Shown one piece after another: positions 22,487 through 33,041 of a stretch of DNA of 64,000 bases. Both the position numbers and the translations under genes were made by a program. The stretch is from Suillus spraguei (lineage: Eukaryota; Basidiomycota; Agaricomycetes; Boletales; Suillaceae), in assembly GCA_016800925.1 (NCBI GenBank), contig JABCPU010000035.1, positions 1 through 64,000 of the forward strand. Direction: 5' to 3'. The notes under the pieces are model-generated. The model searched no databases and was not told the DNA's origin. It saw nothing but the letters and a program-made list of their open reading frames with translations. Numbering within the stretch: position 1 is the stretch's first letter; the number at the start of each line of letters is the position of its first letter.

Positions 22487-24066
22487 CAGTGGCTCAAAAA
22501 ACTGTCCGCATGTTTTGGCATTTTTCACTATCTATAATATTGTGTGAGAACAAACAAATGCCTCAAAAACATGCTTATACCACATTGTAGTATGGCTTCA
22601 GGGCTTTCATTTGAGCCCTACACCGTGGGAATCGGTGGAGATATGGTGGAGATACAAGGCTCACAAAATGGTGACTCATGCGGACAGTTTTTTGACTCAA
22701 GTATTTTACAGTAATAACCAGGTATTCTAGTATTTTGTATGACCTCCCTTGGCTTTAATTACTGCCTCTATCCTTCTAGGCATACTCTCAATTAATTTCT
22801 GGCAATCCTCAGCTGTGATCTTCCCCCATTCCACTGCTACTCTCTCCCAAAGCTCCCATACTCCTTTAGGGGGGTTTTCATAGGCTTGAAGCTTTTTCTT
22901 GAGTGTTCCCCAGAGATGTTCAATGACATTGACATCAGGAGACTGTGCTGGCCAGTCAAGAACATTGATGTTATGTTCTTCAAACCATTCCCTAGCTCTT
23001 CTGGATGTGTGCTTGGGATCATTATCCTGTTGGAAAATGATATCTTCTTCATCAATCCCTGATTCTGCCAAGCTAGGCAGCAAGTGGTCATTTAAAATGT
23101 CCACATACTGCTCAGCATTCATCTTCCCCTCAACCTCAGCAAGCATTCCCACACCATTCCATCCCATACAGTCCCATTAACCTCTCTGTCTGTTAGGCCA
23201 TCTCCCTTCTTTTTCCATACATACACCTTCCCATCTGACCCAATCCTATTGATTTTGGTCTCATCTGACCATATAACATGCTTCCAGTCCTCTACAGTCC
23301 AGTGTTGATGAGCTAAGGCAAAGGCTAGTCTTCTCTGCCTATGTTTGATGGAGAGAAGAGGCTTTTTCTTCTTTGTTACTGCCTTGAGATGAGCTGCCTT
23401 GAGAACATTCCTCACAGTTTGTGAAGAGACAGGGGTAGTGATGGTGGAATTGATATAATGGGTGGCTTGGACAGCATTATCAGCCTTTCCTGTAGTGATA
23501 TGTTGGATAATAGCCCTTTTGTCAGTAGAGGTAAGCTTGGATGGACGTCCTCCACAAGAGTTTTCCTTGTCTGGGTGGCTTTCTTTGATGAACTTGGCCA
23601 CAGTGGACTTGCATACTCCAGTTCTAGAGGAAATTTGGCAAGCAGAGAGGCCAGCATAAGACAGAGAGAGGATATTATCTCTTTGAGCAGAGGAGATGGC
23701 TTTCATGGTGATTATGACTATGATACATGAGATATTCTGGTTTATATAGTTAGATATAGTCATAAAATAACATAATGACACCACTTTATAATTTATATAA
23801 TAGTGGCATGATTTTTATGGTGTCATAAATAATGATTTATATAGTTTTAATATACACTCAAAAAACTGTCCACATGAGTCATCATTTTATAAGCCTTATA
23901 TCTCCACCATATCTCCGCCGATTCCCACGGTGTAGGGCTCAAATAAAAGCCCTGAAGCCATACTACAATGTGGTATAAGTATGTCCTTGAGGAATTTGTT
24001 CATTCTCACACAATATCATAGATAGTGAAAAATGTCAAAACATGCGGACAGTTTTTTGAGCCACTG
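22487..24066 (-). mobile_element. Tc1/mariner transposon with long terminal inverted repeats
   Basis: The element begins CAGTGGCTCAAAAAACTGTC and ends with its reverse complement, flanked on both sides by TA (22,485-22,486 and 24,067-24,068), the standard Tc1/mariner target duplication. The inverted repeats are about 215 bp. A 20-bp motif CTCAAAAAACTGTCCGCATG occurs at both ends of each arm (22,493; 22,677 inverted; 23,857 with one change; 24,041 inverted), with the same 204-bp span in both arms. It is inserted in the GGCCCACCC minisatellite. Confidence 0.92.
22727..23706 (-). pseudogene. Tc1-type DD34E transposase with an internal deletion
   Basis: The probable start at 23,706 reads MKAISSAQRDNILSLSYAGL, an N-terminal helix-turn-helix region. 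The first catalytic Asp is in WSDETKINRIG (about 23,270), the second in FQQDNDPKHTS, and the Glu in VNVIEHLWG, 34 residues after the second Asp, as in Tc1. Near 23,160 the frame changes between REVNGTVWDG and WNGVGMLAEVEGK; the conserved GG..MVWG segment that normally sits there is missing, so a short deletion has removed it. The protein would cut and paste the element; this copy is likely inactive, though its ends look complete. Confidence 0.88.
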
Positions 24067-24068
24067 TA

Positions 24069-24560
24069 TGTAATATATTTTACCTCAGCCCACCCGTATA
24101 TGTAATATATTTTACCTCGGCCCACCCGTCTATGTAAAATTCCCCCACATCGGCCCACCTGTCTATGCAATAAATATTTTACTGCACCCTCGGCCCACCC
24201 ATATATGTAATATTCTCTCACCTCGGCCCACCCGTATATGTAATATTCTCTTACCTCGGCCCACCCGTCTATGCAATAATATTTGCCTTGCATCTCTCTT
24301 CAGCCCAGCTGTCTATAATATCCTACTCTACATACTACCCAGATGAGCCCACCCATCTCTGTCGGGGATTATATCCCCCTGGCCCATCCGTCAACATCAG
24401 AAATCATGTTTCCCTCGGCCCACCTGTCTCTCCCAAAAATACAAGTCTCCCAGCCCACCCGTCTCCATCGGAAATAATATTCCCCCCAGCCCATCTGTCA
24501 ACATCGAGGATATACATAACCTCGGCCCATCATCCGCTGGCCCGCCTTTGACGGGATATT
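24069..24560. repeat. GGCCCACCCGTC minisatellite array
   Basis: Units of about 28-40 bp carry CTCGGCCCACCCGTCTATG with spacers such as TAATATTTTACC. This is the inverse orientation of the array at 1-370. The Tc1 element split the array: the last unit on the left is at about 22,472-22,486. Confidence 0.85.
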
Positions 24561-25023
24561 ATGTGGGTCAGGTGACCCGTATAGTACGGAGTTTGTCACT
24601 GAAGGGGCTCGTTTATATACTGTAAGTATCTGAGATGGATAATCAACAGGTCCAGGACCGAGGGCTATGTATGAAGTGTAACGGAAGTCTATTAGTTAAT
24701 GCACAGCAGATCAGTAAGCACGAATCAGAAATGAACACAGGTAATGGATCAGTGACGTAGGAGGGAAATATACATAGCCGGAATACCAGAAACAGGAGGA
24801 ATGATGAAAGGAGATAGATGCAGATATACACAAGGGAGTTAAGGTGTGAGAAGTGAGCACATTCGGATGGGTGGTCCGGACAGGATCTGTGGACCGGACG
24901 GATATGGAATTGATCGGATCTGATCGGATATGGTCAGATCTGAGATTAGAAGTATGGTATATGACATCTGGCAACCTCTATCTCATCCCGAAGAGTAGTG
25001 AGTGAGCCAATAAGTTGAGCAAA
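24561..25023. other. Intergenic, nothing recognised
   Basis: No coding signal. It includes short related GATCGGATCTG/GATATGG stretches near 24,900-24,950, which look like low-complexity sequence. Confidence 0.5.
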
Positions 25024-25284
25024 TTACTCATGGATCACAATTGAGCTGATACTGGAGTTTCCAGAATGTCCTGAAGCAATGGACATGGGGGACATGGGGG
25101 ACATGGGGGATATGGGGGACATAGGGGACATAGGGGATAGGGGGGATGGGGTCCTGATATCAGACATGGCTGAGTCTGAACTACTATCATCTTGCATGGC
25201 ATGTTCAACCCATGCCATAGCTACATCTAAAGTAGCAGAATCTATTCGCTGGAGAAGTGCTTGATGTTGTGACTGGCGAGGCAT
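25024..25284 (-). CDS. Small hypothetical protein with PMS repeats
   Basis: An 86-codon frame starts MPRQSQHQALLQRID and carries about seven P-M/I-S repeats, encoded by a GGGGGACAT microsatellite (25,079-25,140). The basic N-terminus followed by an acidic Ser-rich stretch vaguely resembles the beginning of Harbinger-type transposases in basidiomycetes, but no catalytic domain follows. It could be a chance frame over the microsatellite. Confidence 0.3.
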   Translation of the reverse strand: MPRQSQHQALLQRIDSATLDVAMAWVEHAMQDDSSSDSAMSDIRTPSPLSPMSPMSPISPMSPMSPMSIASGHSGNSSISSIVIHE

Positions 25285-25497
25285 TGTGGTGAGTGGGCTG
25301 TTATCACACTATCGGCAACTGATCTGATCTAACCGATTTTTAAGCGGAGTTTAAATTTCATGTGGTGTGTGTTCTGCCACACATCATGCCAGACTGACTG
25401 TGGCTTCTAGGGTTAGGAATTGGGCGCCTGCTGCTATCCAGGTTTGTTTTGTTGACATGTGTGTTTGCATTTGCTGACCTTCCATGATTATATACAT

Positions 25498-26187
25498 AGA
25501 TCACCACAGAACAGCTTCTGCAAGAGGTGCGTTGTTCAAATTCCTCACCGTACTGTAAGGACCGCACGTACTCTATGCGCGGACCACACTTCAAACCAAG
25601 AATGTTCGAAATCGACCACATACTACATGGTATGCAACTCTCATCATTCATACTGTCACTCATTCAATTTCCATTCCCTTACCTTTTCAGTTGCAATGCC
25701 ACCTTATTTTGCCCTTGTTTTCACACAATCGTTCAGCTCATCCATCACCAAGGACCCTTACCGTTTTCAGTACAAGTAGTGCATGTACACTCTTGTATCT
25801 ACAGTAAATCTGATGCGTTGAATCCTATCCTAGATCCCCCGCTCAGAAGCACCTCAGAAAGTCCTTAGAGCGTCTCATGTGCGCATGTCCTATCCATATC
25901 CTGACTACATTGATCTGTCCCTTGTCACTATCACCTCTTACCTTTCTTATCTCTCTCACTCGTTCTGTTCTCTGTTCCCCTTTGAACCCACCACAAGCAA
26001 GGAATGGACTTAGTATGCAAATGAGAGGTATGTGACTTATAATCTCTGGTTGCATGCATGCAACTTATTCAATCACACCTTGACTCTATTGCCTCAGGTA
26101 GACCAGCTCTGGTACAAGTATGTTTACCTGGAGGAGCTTTTGCAAAATGTCCCTGGTGCCCAACAAGTCTTTGAGCAGTGGATGTAA
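25498..26187 (+). pseudogene. Relic of a CLF1/crooked-neck splicing factor gene
   Basis: Two or three islands match the N-terminal half of the HAT-repeat splicing factor Clf1/Crn: ITTEQLLQE near 25,501, a weaker SNQECSKS near 25,597, and a clear [19 protein letters not shown] at 26,080, continuing [16 protein letters not shown] to a TAA stop at 26,185-26,187. In the family as I remember it the same stretch has Arg at three of the Gln positions (RVDQLW, ARQVFERWM), so the changes are all of G-to-A or C-to-T type. Between the islands there is no open frame. It is not a functional gene. Confidence 0.6.
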
Positions 26188-26708
26188 TATAGTTTACTAG
26201 CTACGAAATATACGAACTTTGTGCTTTTTTGCGCGTGCATGCGTCTAACCCTAACCCCAACGTTTGGACTTCGAGAATTCGAAGCAATTGAAGCGCTAAG
26301 TATTTCGAACGGAGTTTAAATTAAGCTTTTCAAGCGGATTTTCAGAACGTTTCAAAGCATCTTTCAGAGCGTTTCAGAACCGTTTCAGAGCGTTCAAAAT
26401 TTTACTTTGAATACCCTTATTGTCAAAATGCCCGAGATATGAGCAAGAATGTTACGTTTTCCATGAAGTGCGAAGTGGAGGGACGGGGTCGCCATTGACA
26501 GATAGTACAGTCCTATCATCTGGCATACGAACATGTACCCTGATGCGCATAGATATTGATGTACAGAAAGGCGTAATCGTATCGATAGTATTGCCAGGCA
26601 GCAGTAATTACACGGGCAGTTATGAAATATGTACCATCATCACATATGTTACATATTAGTATAAGAAATGCAGGGTTGTAATGAAAGAAACAAAGCAGCT
26701 AGAGTCAG
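26188..26708. other. Intergenic with short TTTCAGAGCG repeats
   Basis: A small cluster of GTTTCAGA(A/G)CG motifs lies at about 26,320-26,400. Nothing else recognised. It forms the 3' flank of the minus-strand kinase. Confidence 0.5.
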
Positions 26709-28266
26709 CTAAATAGGCAATTGTTTCCTGGGTAGACGGTCATCCCACTCCCGGTGCACAGCCGGTGCGCAAACTTTCAGTCCAGGAATGCAATGTTGTG
26801 GTGGAAGGCCCTTGTTTAACCACGTCTGGGTGGGCGCAGGCGCTTCAGGGATCCAAGGGGCCTATATCATCTATCCGTCAGACATAACGTATGTTTGCTC
26901 ACACAAGGGGACATACCATGTAGTTCCCAGCATCCAATTTATCAAAATCGATGTTATCAAGCCATGGGTGGTCGAGAACGGAATCCTTAATACCCAGACG
27001 ATCCTCGATCGTCGTGGTCAGAAGCCCTGCGACGATGGACTTCAGGGATTTGCCCACGCGCAGGCCCTTGGGCCACTTGTACTTCCCAGAGGAGATCCTT
27101 TTATATATTTTGTTTTCATCCGTACCGAAGAATGGCTGCCAGTAAGATAAACATAAGAAAGATTTCATGTCGAAGAATTTAATGGCACTGACCGTTCTCT
27201 TCGTTAGCATTTCGTATAACGTAACGCCTGCCGCCCACCAATCGACGCTGTATCCTGTCATATGTTGATAACACAGAAGCTCAGGAGCCATGTAAAGCGG
27301 CGTCCCGATCATCAGCCATTCTGATACTGGTCCATTGTCAATCTCATCTAAACGGGCATATCCAAAGTCTGCGATGGCCAAGTACCCATCGGATCTAACA
27401 AGGACATTTGCTGGTTTGAGATCACGATGAATAATTCCCTCACCATGGAGGAAATATAGGCCAGACACAATATTGGCGAAGTAGAACCGGGCGGTAGCAG
27501 CATCGAAAGGGCCGCGCGTTTGAATGATGTCGTAGAAACACCCACTCGGTATAAACTCGAGCATAAGGTAGAGATTCAATTCGTCCTTGAAGGTTCCTAC
27601 GATACCGTTCACCCAAGGACTCCAGCGCAATGCCGATAAATGCATTGTCTCTGCATTAGTATCCGCAGGGTGTTTCTGGGTGAAAGGTTATAGTTGGAAA
27701 GATGATGTAGCGGAGGTGTGCATACCTGATCAATCAGTTTCATCCTTTCTTTGGGGAGGACTTTCACTGCAAACAGTGATCCTGGACGTGCCTGTTTCCC
27801 TAGGCTTGGTTGATCGCGCGCTCGTACGAGTAAAACCTGACCATAAGCTCCGTCGCCTACATCAAGTGAACCGATTCAACTCAATTCTGGCTCTCAATTC
27901 TGAAATAGGGATCCCATACCTAATGTGCGAATACATTCGAAACCGTCCAAAGAAAGTGCGGAGGGGCGAGGGTCTACTGCATCGGGTGGTAAGATGCCAC
28001 CAGTATAACCAGGTAATCCATGGACGGTGATACGTGGCTGTATGCAACAGTCAGTGAACATGCCATGACTCAGAAGGACACCAGGGAGTACAGACCGGTT
28101 TAGGATCATAATGTGAAGCACATCCAGTGATGGATGCTTTGAGGGCGTTCTTGCGAGCATGGACACCTTTGGATGGTGCAGCATTTACTTTCGGGGATCG
28201 AGAAGGATGTTTTGTGGCCCGTGAGCTTGTAGATGGTTTGGATGGCGAGGGAGTTGGGTATCGCAT
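26709..28266 (-). CDS. AGC-like serine/threonine protein kinase
   Basis: Six exons can be joined with consistent phase (28266-28096, 28037-27920, 27856-27726, 27675-27193, 27135-26917, 26861-26709), giving about 424 residues. The basic, Ser-rich N-terminus starts MRYPTPSPSKPS. The kinase core shows the glycine loop LGDGAYGQV, the ATP lysine in FAVKVLPK, the helix-C Glu in TNAETMHL, HRDLKPANVL, DFGYARL, GTPLYMAPELL and YSVDWWAAGVTLYEML. The last features, plus PFFGTDENKIYKRI, point to the AGC group. A typical AGC hydrophobic tail is not seen; the short last exon ends LPRKQLPI. It lies divergently beside IPK1 with about 300 bp between starts. A decayed second copy of both genes is at 35,714-38,010. 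Confidence 0.85.
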
Positions 28267-28572
28267 TCTGATTAGCTTAGTAGGAACGAGATTGTTGTAC
28301 TGGGATGAAACACTCAAGGTTATAGAACCAGACTTCAGAAATGGTCAATAAATACTGTGACCGGGACAGCGACAATTCCACATCATCATCCATTGTTTCC
28401 ACAAAAAGGTGTGGTGGCAGGTCAGAGCATGATCGTGCTTCGAATTAGTGTTTAGTCTAGGCTTGTTTGACGCTTGTTATGTAATATGCATGCTGTGGCC
28501 ACTTATTGCGACATGTAACATGTTTTATAAGTCGAAAAGCACACCCAACTTTGTCCAATATCAATATTCCAA

Positions 28573-29924
28573 ATGACTCCAGCGTTTATTACTGAAACAA
28601 GACCTCAGGATTGGATATACGTCTCTGAGGGAGCGGCGACTATCGTATTCTCGTATCAAGGACCTCACAATGTCAAATTCTCTGATCATGTCCTACGTCT
28701 CCGTAAAGTCGCTCACGGGTCGTCAGACAACATGCTACTCGAGACAAATACTGAACAGTTAGATTATCCTATGATCGCCTTCCAAGAAAACATCATCTCA
28801 AAACTTGTTCCCTCTGAGTTCTTGCCGAGTCTTGTGGTGGTGGTGCTCGACGAAGATTGGCTTAGGTCGTTTGTTGTCCTACGCGACGGCGATCGCCCAG
28901 CAGAGAGAAGGCAGACGGATCAGATTGATGTTCGCAGGAGTAAGGGTGTGTTAGCCACGGATCTCATTGGAGGCACGTCCATCGCGATGGAAATCAAGGT
29001 TATCGCCAGTTTATTGGCAGAGTATCTGTGTCTGATTGGTTGTTCAGCCAAAATGGGGATTTTTACCTACAGAATGCCATCTCTCGCCTGCGACTGTCGC
29101 TCTGAAGACAGCAACATGCAGATTTTGTATGCACACCAGCTTCAAAATGGAACAAGGGGGTTTCGGTACGACATATTGTCCGTTGGACCTTTTTTCCCGC
29201 AATCAGACACGTGTTAGAAGGGCCCTAGGTGCTTTGTGGGCCGGGTGGTATGAGAGCCACGGCTTTCTCAATAACTTGCGATTCTTCGTCGAGGGCAGAA
29301 TGGCAAAACCAGATGATGTACGTCTTCAGTATATCACGTTCACATATTCCTGATAGGTTTGCATAGGACCACTCGATGCAATTGCTGGCACTCTTCTTTA
29401 CTGCGAACGAATTGACTGACGTCCAGGACCTCCGGGAATCGTTCATATCCGTTCTTTCGCAGGCACTTCTTGACAGTCCCGTCCTTCCCCTTCTTTCGAC
29501 TTTACAACGAACACTGGATATCCTTGATATAGAGGGCTTATCCAAGTTGTACACACAGACATCACCAGGTTGCCCATACTACGGTATTGGGTCTTCAGTT
29601 CCTGATCCTGCCATGGAGGAATGGGAGGACTTCGTCAAAGTTTACCAGTCTGATTATCATTCCTGGGACCACACAGTCCTAAACCCTGGACACCTCCGAC
29701 ATTATTTAATAGCATACCTTCTTTCAACGACGTTCAAGGATTGCTCTATCATTATCCGGCCTAAATTTTCGCAGGTAGGTTCGTTCGACGCGACAATCAT
29801 CGATACGGATGTCAAGAGCATGAATCACTTGGGAAAGTGGGAAAAGTTAGACATGAAAATTGTGGAACATTACAGGAGTTCAGGCAGGCAGCGGCGTTGC
29901 ATCGACGGTCAACGCGTTAGTTAA
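28573..29924 (+). CDS. IPK1: Inositol-pentakisphosphate 2-kinase
   Basis: Three exons (28573-28998, 29048-29317, 29367-29924) join in frame to about 417 residues, with 49-bp introns. The family signature EIKPKWGFLP spans the first splice. The N-terminal lobe has ATIVFSYQGP and VLRLRK; the C-terminal end IDTDVKSMNHLGKWEKLD matches the D.D.K motif near the end of IPK1 proteins. The enzyme phosphorylates inositol pentakisphosphate at the 2 position to make phytate (InsP6), a nuclear signal for mRNA export. The first donor is GTTATC, slightly unusual, but the join restores the signature exactly. The gene appears intact; a broken duplicate begins at 37,506. Confidence 0.88.
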
Positions 29925-30329
29925 TCAGGGTACATGTATGTGCTGTCATTCTTTCGCATTGAATGTTGCTTACATATGGGTTTGAAGAACTGTAACCGAT
30001 GTGGCATTGACAAGATGTATCACTGGCTACTCCTGAATACTTCCGGAGAATATCTTGAACGAGTGATTTGTGTTCGCCACTTTTATTTTTGTCACTGCAA
30101 CTGAAAGACATATTTGGCTGTAATGCATGTCAACTTGAGTCCAGCTCGTACATCTCTATCAAGGGCTGTTCGAATCGGACTCAGACTCGACCAACAATCC
30201 GCTAATTTTTTTTCATGACAATTAAAAGGCGAGTGTTATACTTCAGATAATGCCTTTTGTAGAGCTTGTTGGATTCATTGGACTAGAGCCGTTATGACTA
30301 TTCTCCTGTGATTGGCCCGAACAGAGGAA
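29925..30329. other. Intergenic, nothing recognised
   Basis: It spans from the end of IPK1 to the start of homology with AROM. No open frame of coding character. Confidence 0.5.
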
Positions 30330-30735
30330 ATTATGTCCTCGGAGACAATACCGAGTAGTTCGGCATTCGTGAACCCACCTGCTCTCGTGCGCTATCCATC
30401 GGTGCGCCTGCTGCCGCCATCTTTGGGCTTCAGTCCTTGGGGGCCCAGCGCATCTACTTGTTCAATCGGACTGCAGGCAAGGCGCAGGCGCTCGTCGAAG
30501 CCTTCCCCAATCCCCCCGTAAAGCTGATCGAGACGCTTGATGCTGAGGGGACTGCACCATCTGTCATCATATCCACCGCTCCAGCGAGTGTGACAACAAC
30601 TGCTGACGGCACTAGCCCGGGAGACGTACTTCTTCCACAGAGCAGGGTTACGTACAATTTGAAACAAGGACAATGCCCCATGTCGTGTCGAAGAGTGTGT
30701 TGGAGAAATATTTTGCAACTGCCTAGGTGGATTTA
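30330..30735 (+). pseudogene. Partial duplicate of the AROM 3' end (shikimate dehydrogenase domain)
   Basis: It aligns with 49,578-50,155 of the intact AROM gene at DNA level. The block GAQRIYLFNRTAGKAQALVE is almost unchanged, and the end (SVLEKYFATA in the gene) is present in a shifted frame before the same stop region. An internal part of the domain (DATANGIVVDMAYKP through MGVEVLLEQG) is deleted and small indels break the frame. The duplicated DNA continues into the downstream flank to about 31,620, matching 50,160-51,410. No function is expected. Confidence 0.85.
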
Positions 30736-31096
30736 TGGATGTTAAATGATCATTTTGGTATCAATACATGTTGTATGATCTAGGATGCGATTTATCGGTC
30801 TCTTTACTACATAAGAGGGCGTCTCTCCTTGACCTTCGAATCTTAATCCTGGGAACAGTCCTGCACCGCACCTACTACCTTTTCCTCCACGTGTTTTATT
30901 CCCTGTTGAGCGTCTGATATGATCCACTCCGTAATCAAGAAGGAACGACTGTTTATCATCAAGTAGGAGACTAGATCAACTCAATACATTTCTCCCCTAT
31001 TTATTTGCATAACTATGGATCTGACACGATACGGGGAGGTGAGACAAATTGCTACGAAAAACATCAAGGTTTATGCTTCACAGCTGGTTTGCTGTC

Positions 31097-31330
31097 CTAG
31101 TAGGTGTCGGTGAGATCACTATAAATGTGACCTGACTCCAGGTCCTTGCGCTTCTCTGGAGCGGGATGCGTATGTACGATTCGTAAATGAATATAAATGA
31201 TGGATATATTATATCTCACCTCCATACTTTAAGTAACTTGGAGAAAGCTCCTCTCGCTTGTCTGAGTGGTGTATTGCAGTCCATCTGAGTGAATATGATA
31301 CTGCTGATGAATGAAAAACTGAGAAGACTC
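31097..31330 (-). pseudogene. Second copy of the KR-site peptide precursor, signal exon lost
   Basis: On the minus strand, an exon 31261-31220 (42 nt) and a last exon 31155-31097 are flanked by AG and GT in the same phase (1-1) as the intact gene at 50,705-51,284. They encode dibasic KR sites followed by short Tyr-containing segments (SPSYLKYG; GHIYSDLTDTY). The upstream exon with the start codon and signal peptide, present in the intact copy, is missing: the DNA passes from the promoter-like TATATAA directly into the intron. It is therefore probably not translated as a secreted peptide. Confidence 0.6.
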
Positions 31331-31339
31331 TTATATATT

Positions 31340-32008
31340 CTCGCGGGTCCGATCTTCGCCTCTTCTACAAACAATCATTGGACATGTGCGCAGACCATGG
31401 TCAGCAAACAACAGCCAACAGTGGTCAAGGTGGGTGCTGCCACGATACAACACACAATATCTGACTCGGATGAATTGCATGGCAAGTGTCCGGTGACTGA
31501 TACAAATGAGTCCGCTGCGAAAGCTTCATTATCACAATACATTCACAGTTGGCTAACGTTAGCCAGTGGTAGTGTGAGGAGCTGCCACGTCTTAACCGGA
31601 GCTAAACGTGCATAAAAATCCAAATATGCTGTCATAATTCTCTGCCAGCCATTAAGTGCAGTTTCATTTTACCAACCTACAATGGAAGAATGAATGGTGA
31701 TAACCAAAGGTTATGTACTTAATCTGCGCACCTTGGCAGAGTGCTACTGGTAGACGTATTGCGAGCAAGACACCTCAGATTGCGACATGCCAGTGTCATT
31801 GATGAATTTGAGATTCCTTGTGACATCAAGCCATGCGTTTGGGAGCAACAGAATCCGCACCAGCAGACGATTGGTAATCACTACAATAAGCCTTTCTGAC
31901 ATTCTGGAACATATCAATCTACATCCCGCTCGTTTCATAAATTCATACTGCGACAATTCTTCCAAGGCACCACCACACTCCTCCCACGATATTGATATTC
32001 CTCAGCCA
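31340..32008. other. Flank shared with the 53-kb region
   Basis: A stretch at 31,920-31,965 matches 53,335-53,375 closely. It lies just downstream of the UstYa-type gene and looks like a shared 3' flank. No independent gene is supported, although a short minus-strand frame (EELSQYEFMKRAGC) is conserved between the two copies. Confidence 0.5.
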
Positions 32009-33041
32009 TCACGACGTAGGGGGATGGGATTTAGGGAGGTCAACCGTATCTTCAAAGCGAGTAACCTCGGAATTATCGATATGAACAGCGTGTTTGACAG
32101 ACCAATCTATGATCTTCTCAAAATTCCTGCATCGATGACGGGTGTTGAAGTTAGGGTAAGGGACTGTGTGTCCCTCCACCCAGTACCACGTGATCATCGT
32201 CACGTCAGCTCGGCACATAATATTCTGCCTTATCATGTCGATGCAGTGATCTGGACCGCAGTGGTATACCATAAGTAATCATGCCTTAAAGCAGAAGTAC
32301 TATTCACCAAAATGCAGACGGAGTATTTCTGGGGTGGATTGGAACGCAATATCTGTGGGTTCGTAATACTCCGACCAAGTGGCTTTGCGAAGCAAGTTCT
32401 ATAGAAGTGTGAATCAAAGAATGAACATATTGTTGGTGTAGTATAGCTCACCATACAATGCATTTGGTGGCTGATTTCTATCGAGGCCATGTAACCTCCA
32501 CCAACTTTATCCGGTAACCTGACTTTCGAACGCAAATTCGTTGCATTTGCTTTGAGCAATTCGTCGCGGGTCATTTGAGTTGGTCCCACTGCATTTCATG
32601 GAGGTGGACAATTAGTAACTGGTACAACGAGACCAACGACGCACCATTACGAGATATTCTGTTCCAAGCGGCATCGATTTCTGGGGAAGGGGGACCACGA
32701 TAGATAGAAGGAAAGTCCAGGGTTCCGTTAAACCTTGTAATCACAGGCTCGACAACAACATTTGCTGGAGCTGTAATGGATCAATAACCATACCGTTCAT
32801 TGTGGTCCATCCACTCACAGTATATAGTAGGAATATCGTTGCGCAGTTGAATTGAAGGCGTACGCATCCATAGCGTGAAAGAGAGAAGCAATATACAAAC
32901 AAGTACGCCATGGGTCAACCACAGGCGGAGGGTACGCGACCCGGGATGAGGTTCTGCGCCAAACCTTTCTGCATCACCAAATAGTTTCTCGCCGTCATCG
33001 GCAGCATCAATAGGAAAGTAATGTGAGGAATATTTTGCCAT
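32009..33041 (-). CDS. UstYa-family (DUF3328) oxidase-like protein, copy A
   Basis: Five exons. The ATG at 33041 starts MAKYSSHYFPIDAADDGEKL, aligning with the other copies; a single N-terminal membrane segment (THGVLVCILLLSFTLWM) follows. After the first intron come RFNGTLDFPSIYRGPPSPEI, then VGGGYMASIEISHQMHC, which holds the first HXXHC motif (HQMHC). The second HXXHC is restored by the last splice as HFDHC, followed by IDMIRQNIMCRADVTMITW and RHRCRNFEKI. UstYa proteins catalyse oxidative cyclisation or other modification of ribosomal peptides (ustiloxin, asperipin) or halogenation and hydroxylation of peptides. Both metal-site motifs are intact. It is divergent with copy B, about 1.5 kb apart. 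Confidence 0.85.

Noticed and set aside
31744..31965. A conserved short minus-strand frame with EELSQYEFMKRAGC
   Set aside because: It is conserved between the two duplicated regions but so is all surrounding DNA, and it lies in the 3' flank of the UstYa gene without a start or family.
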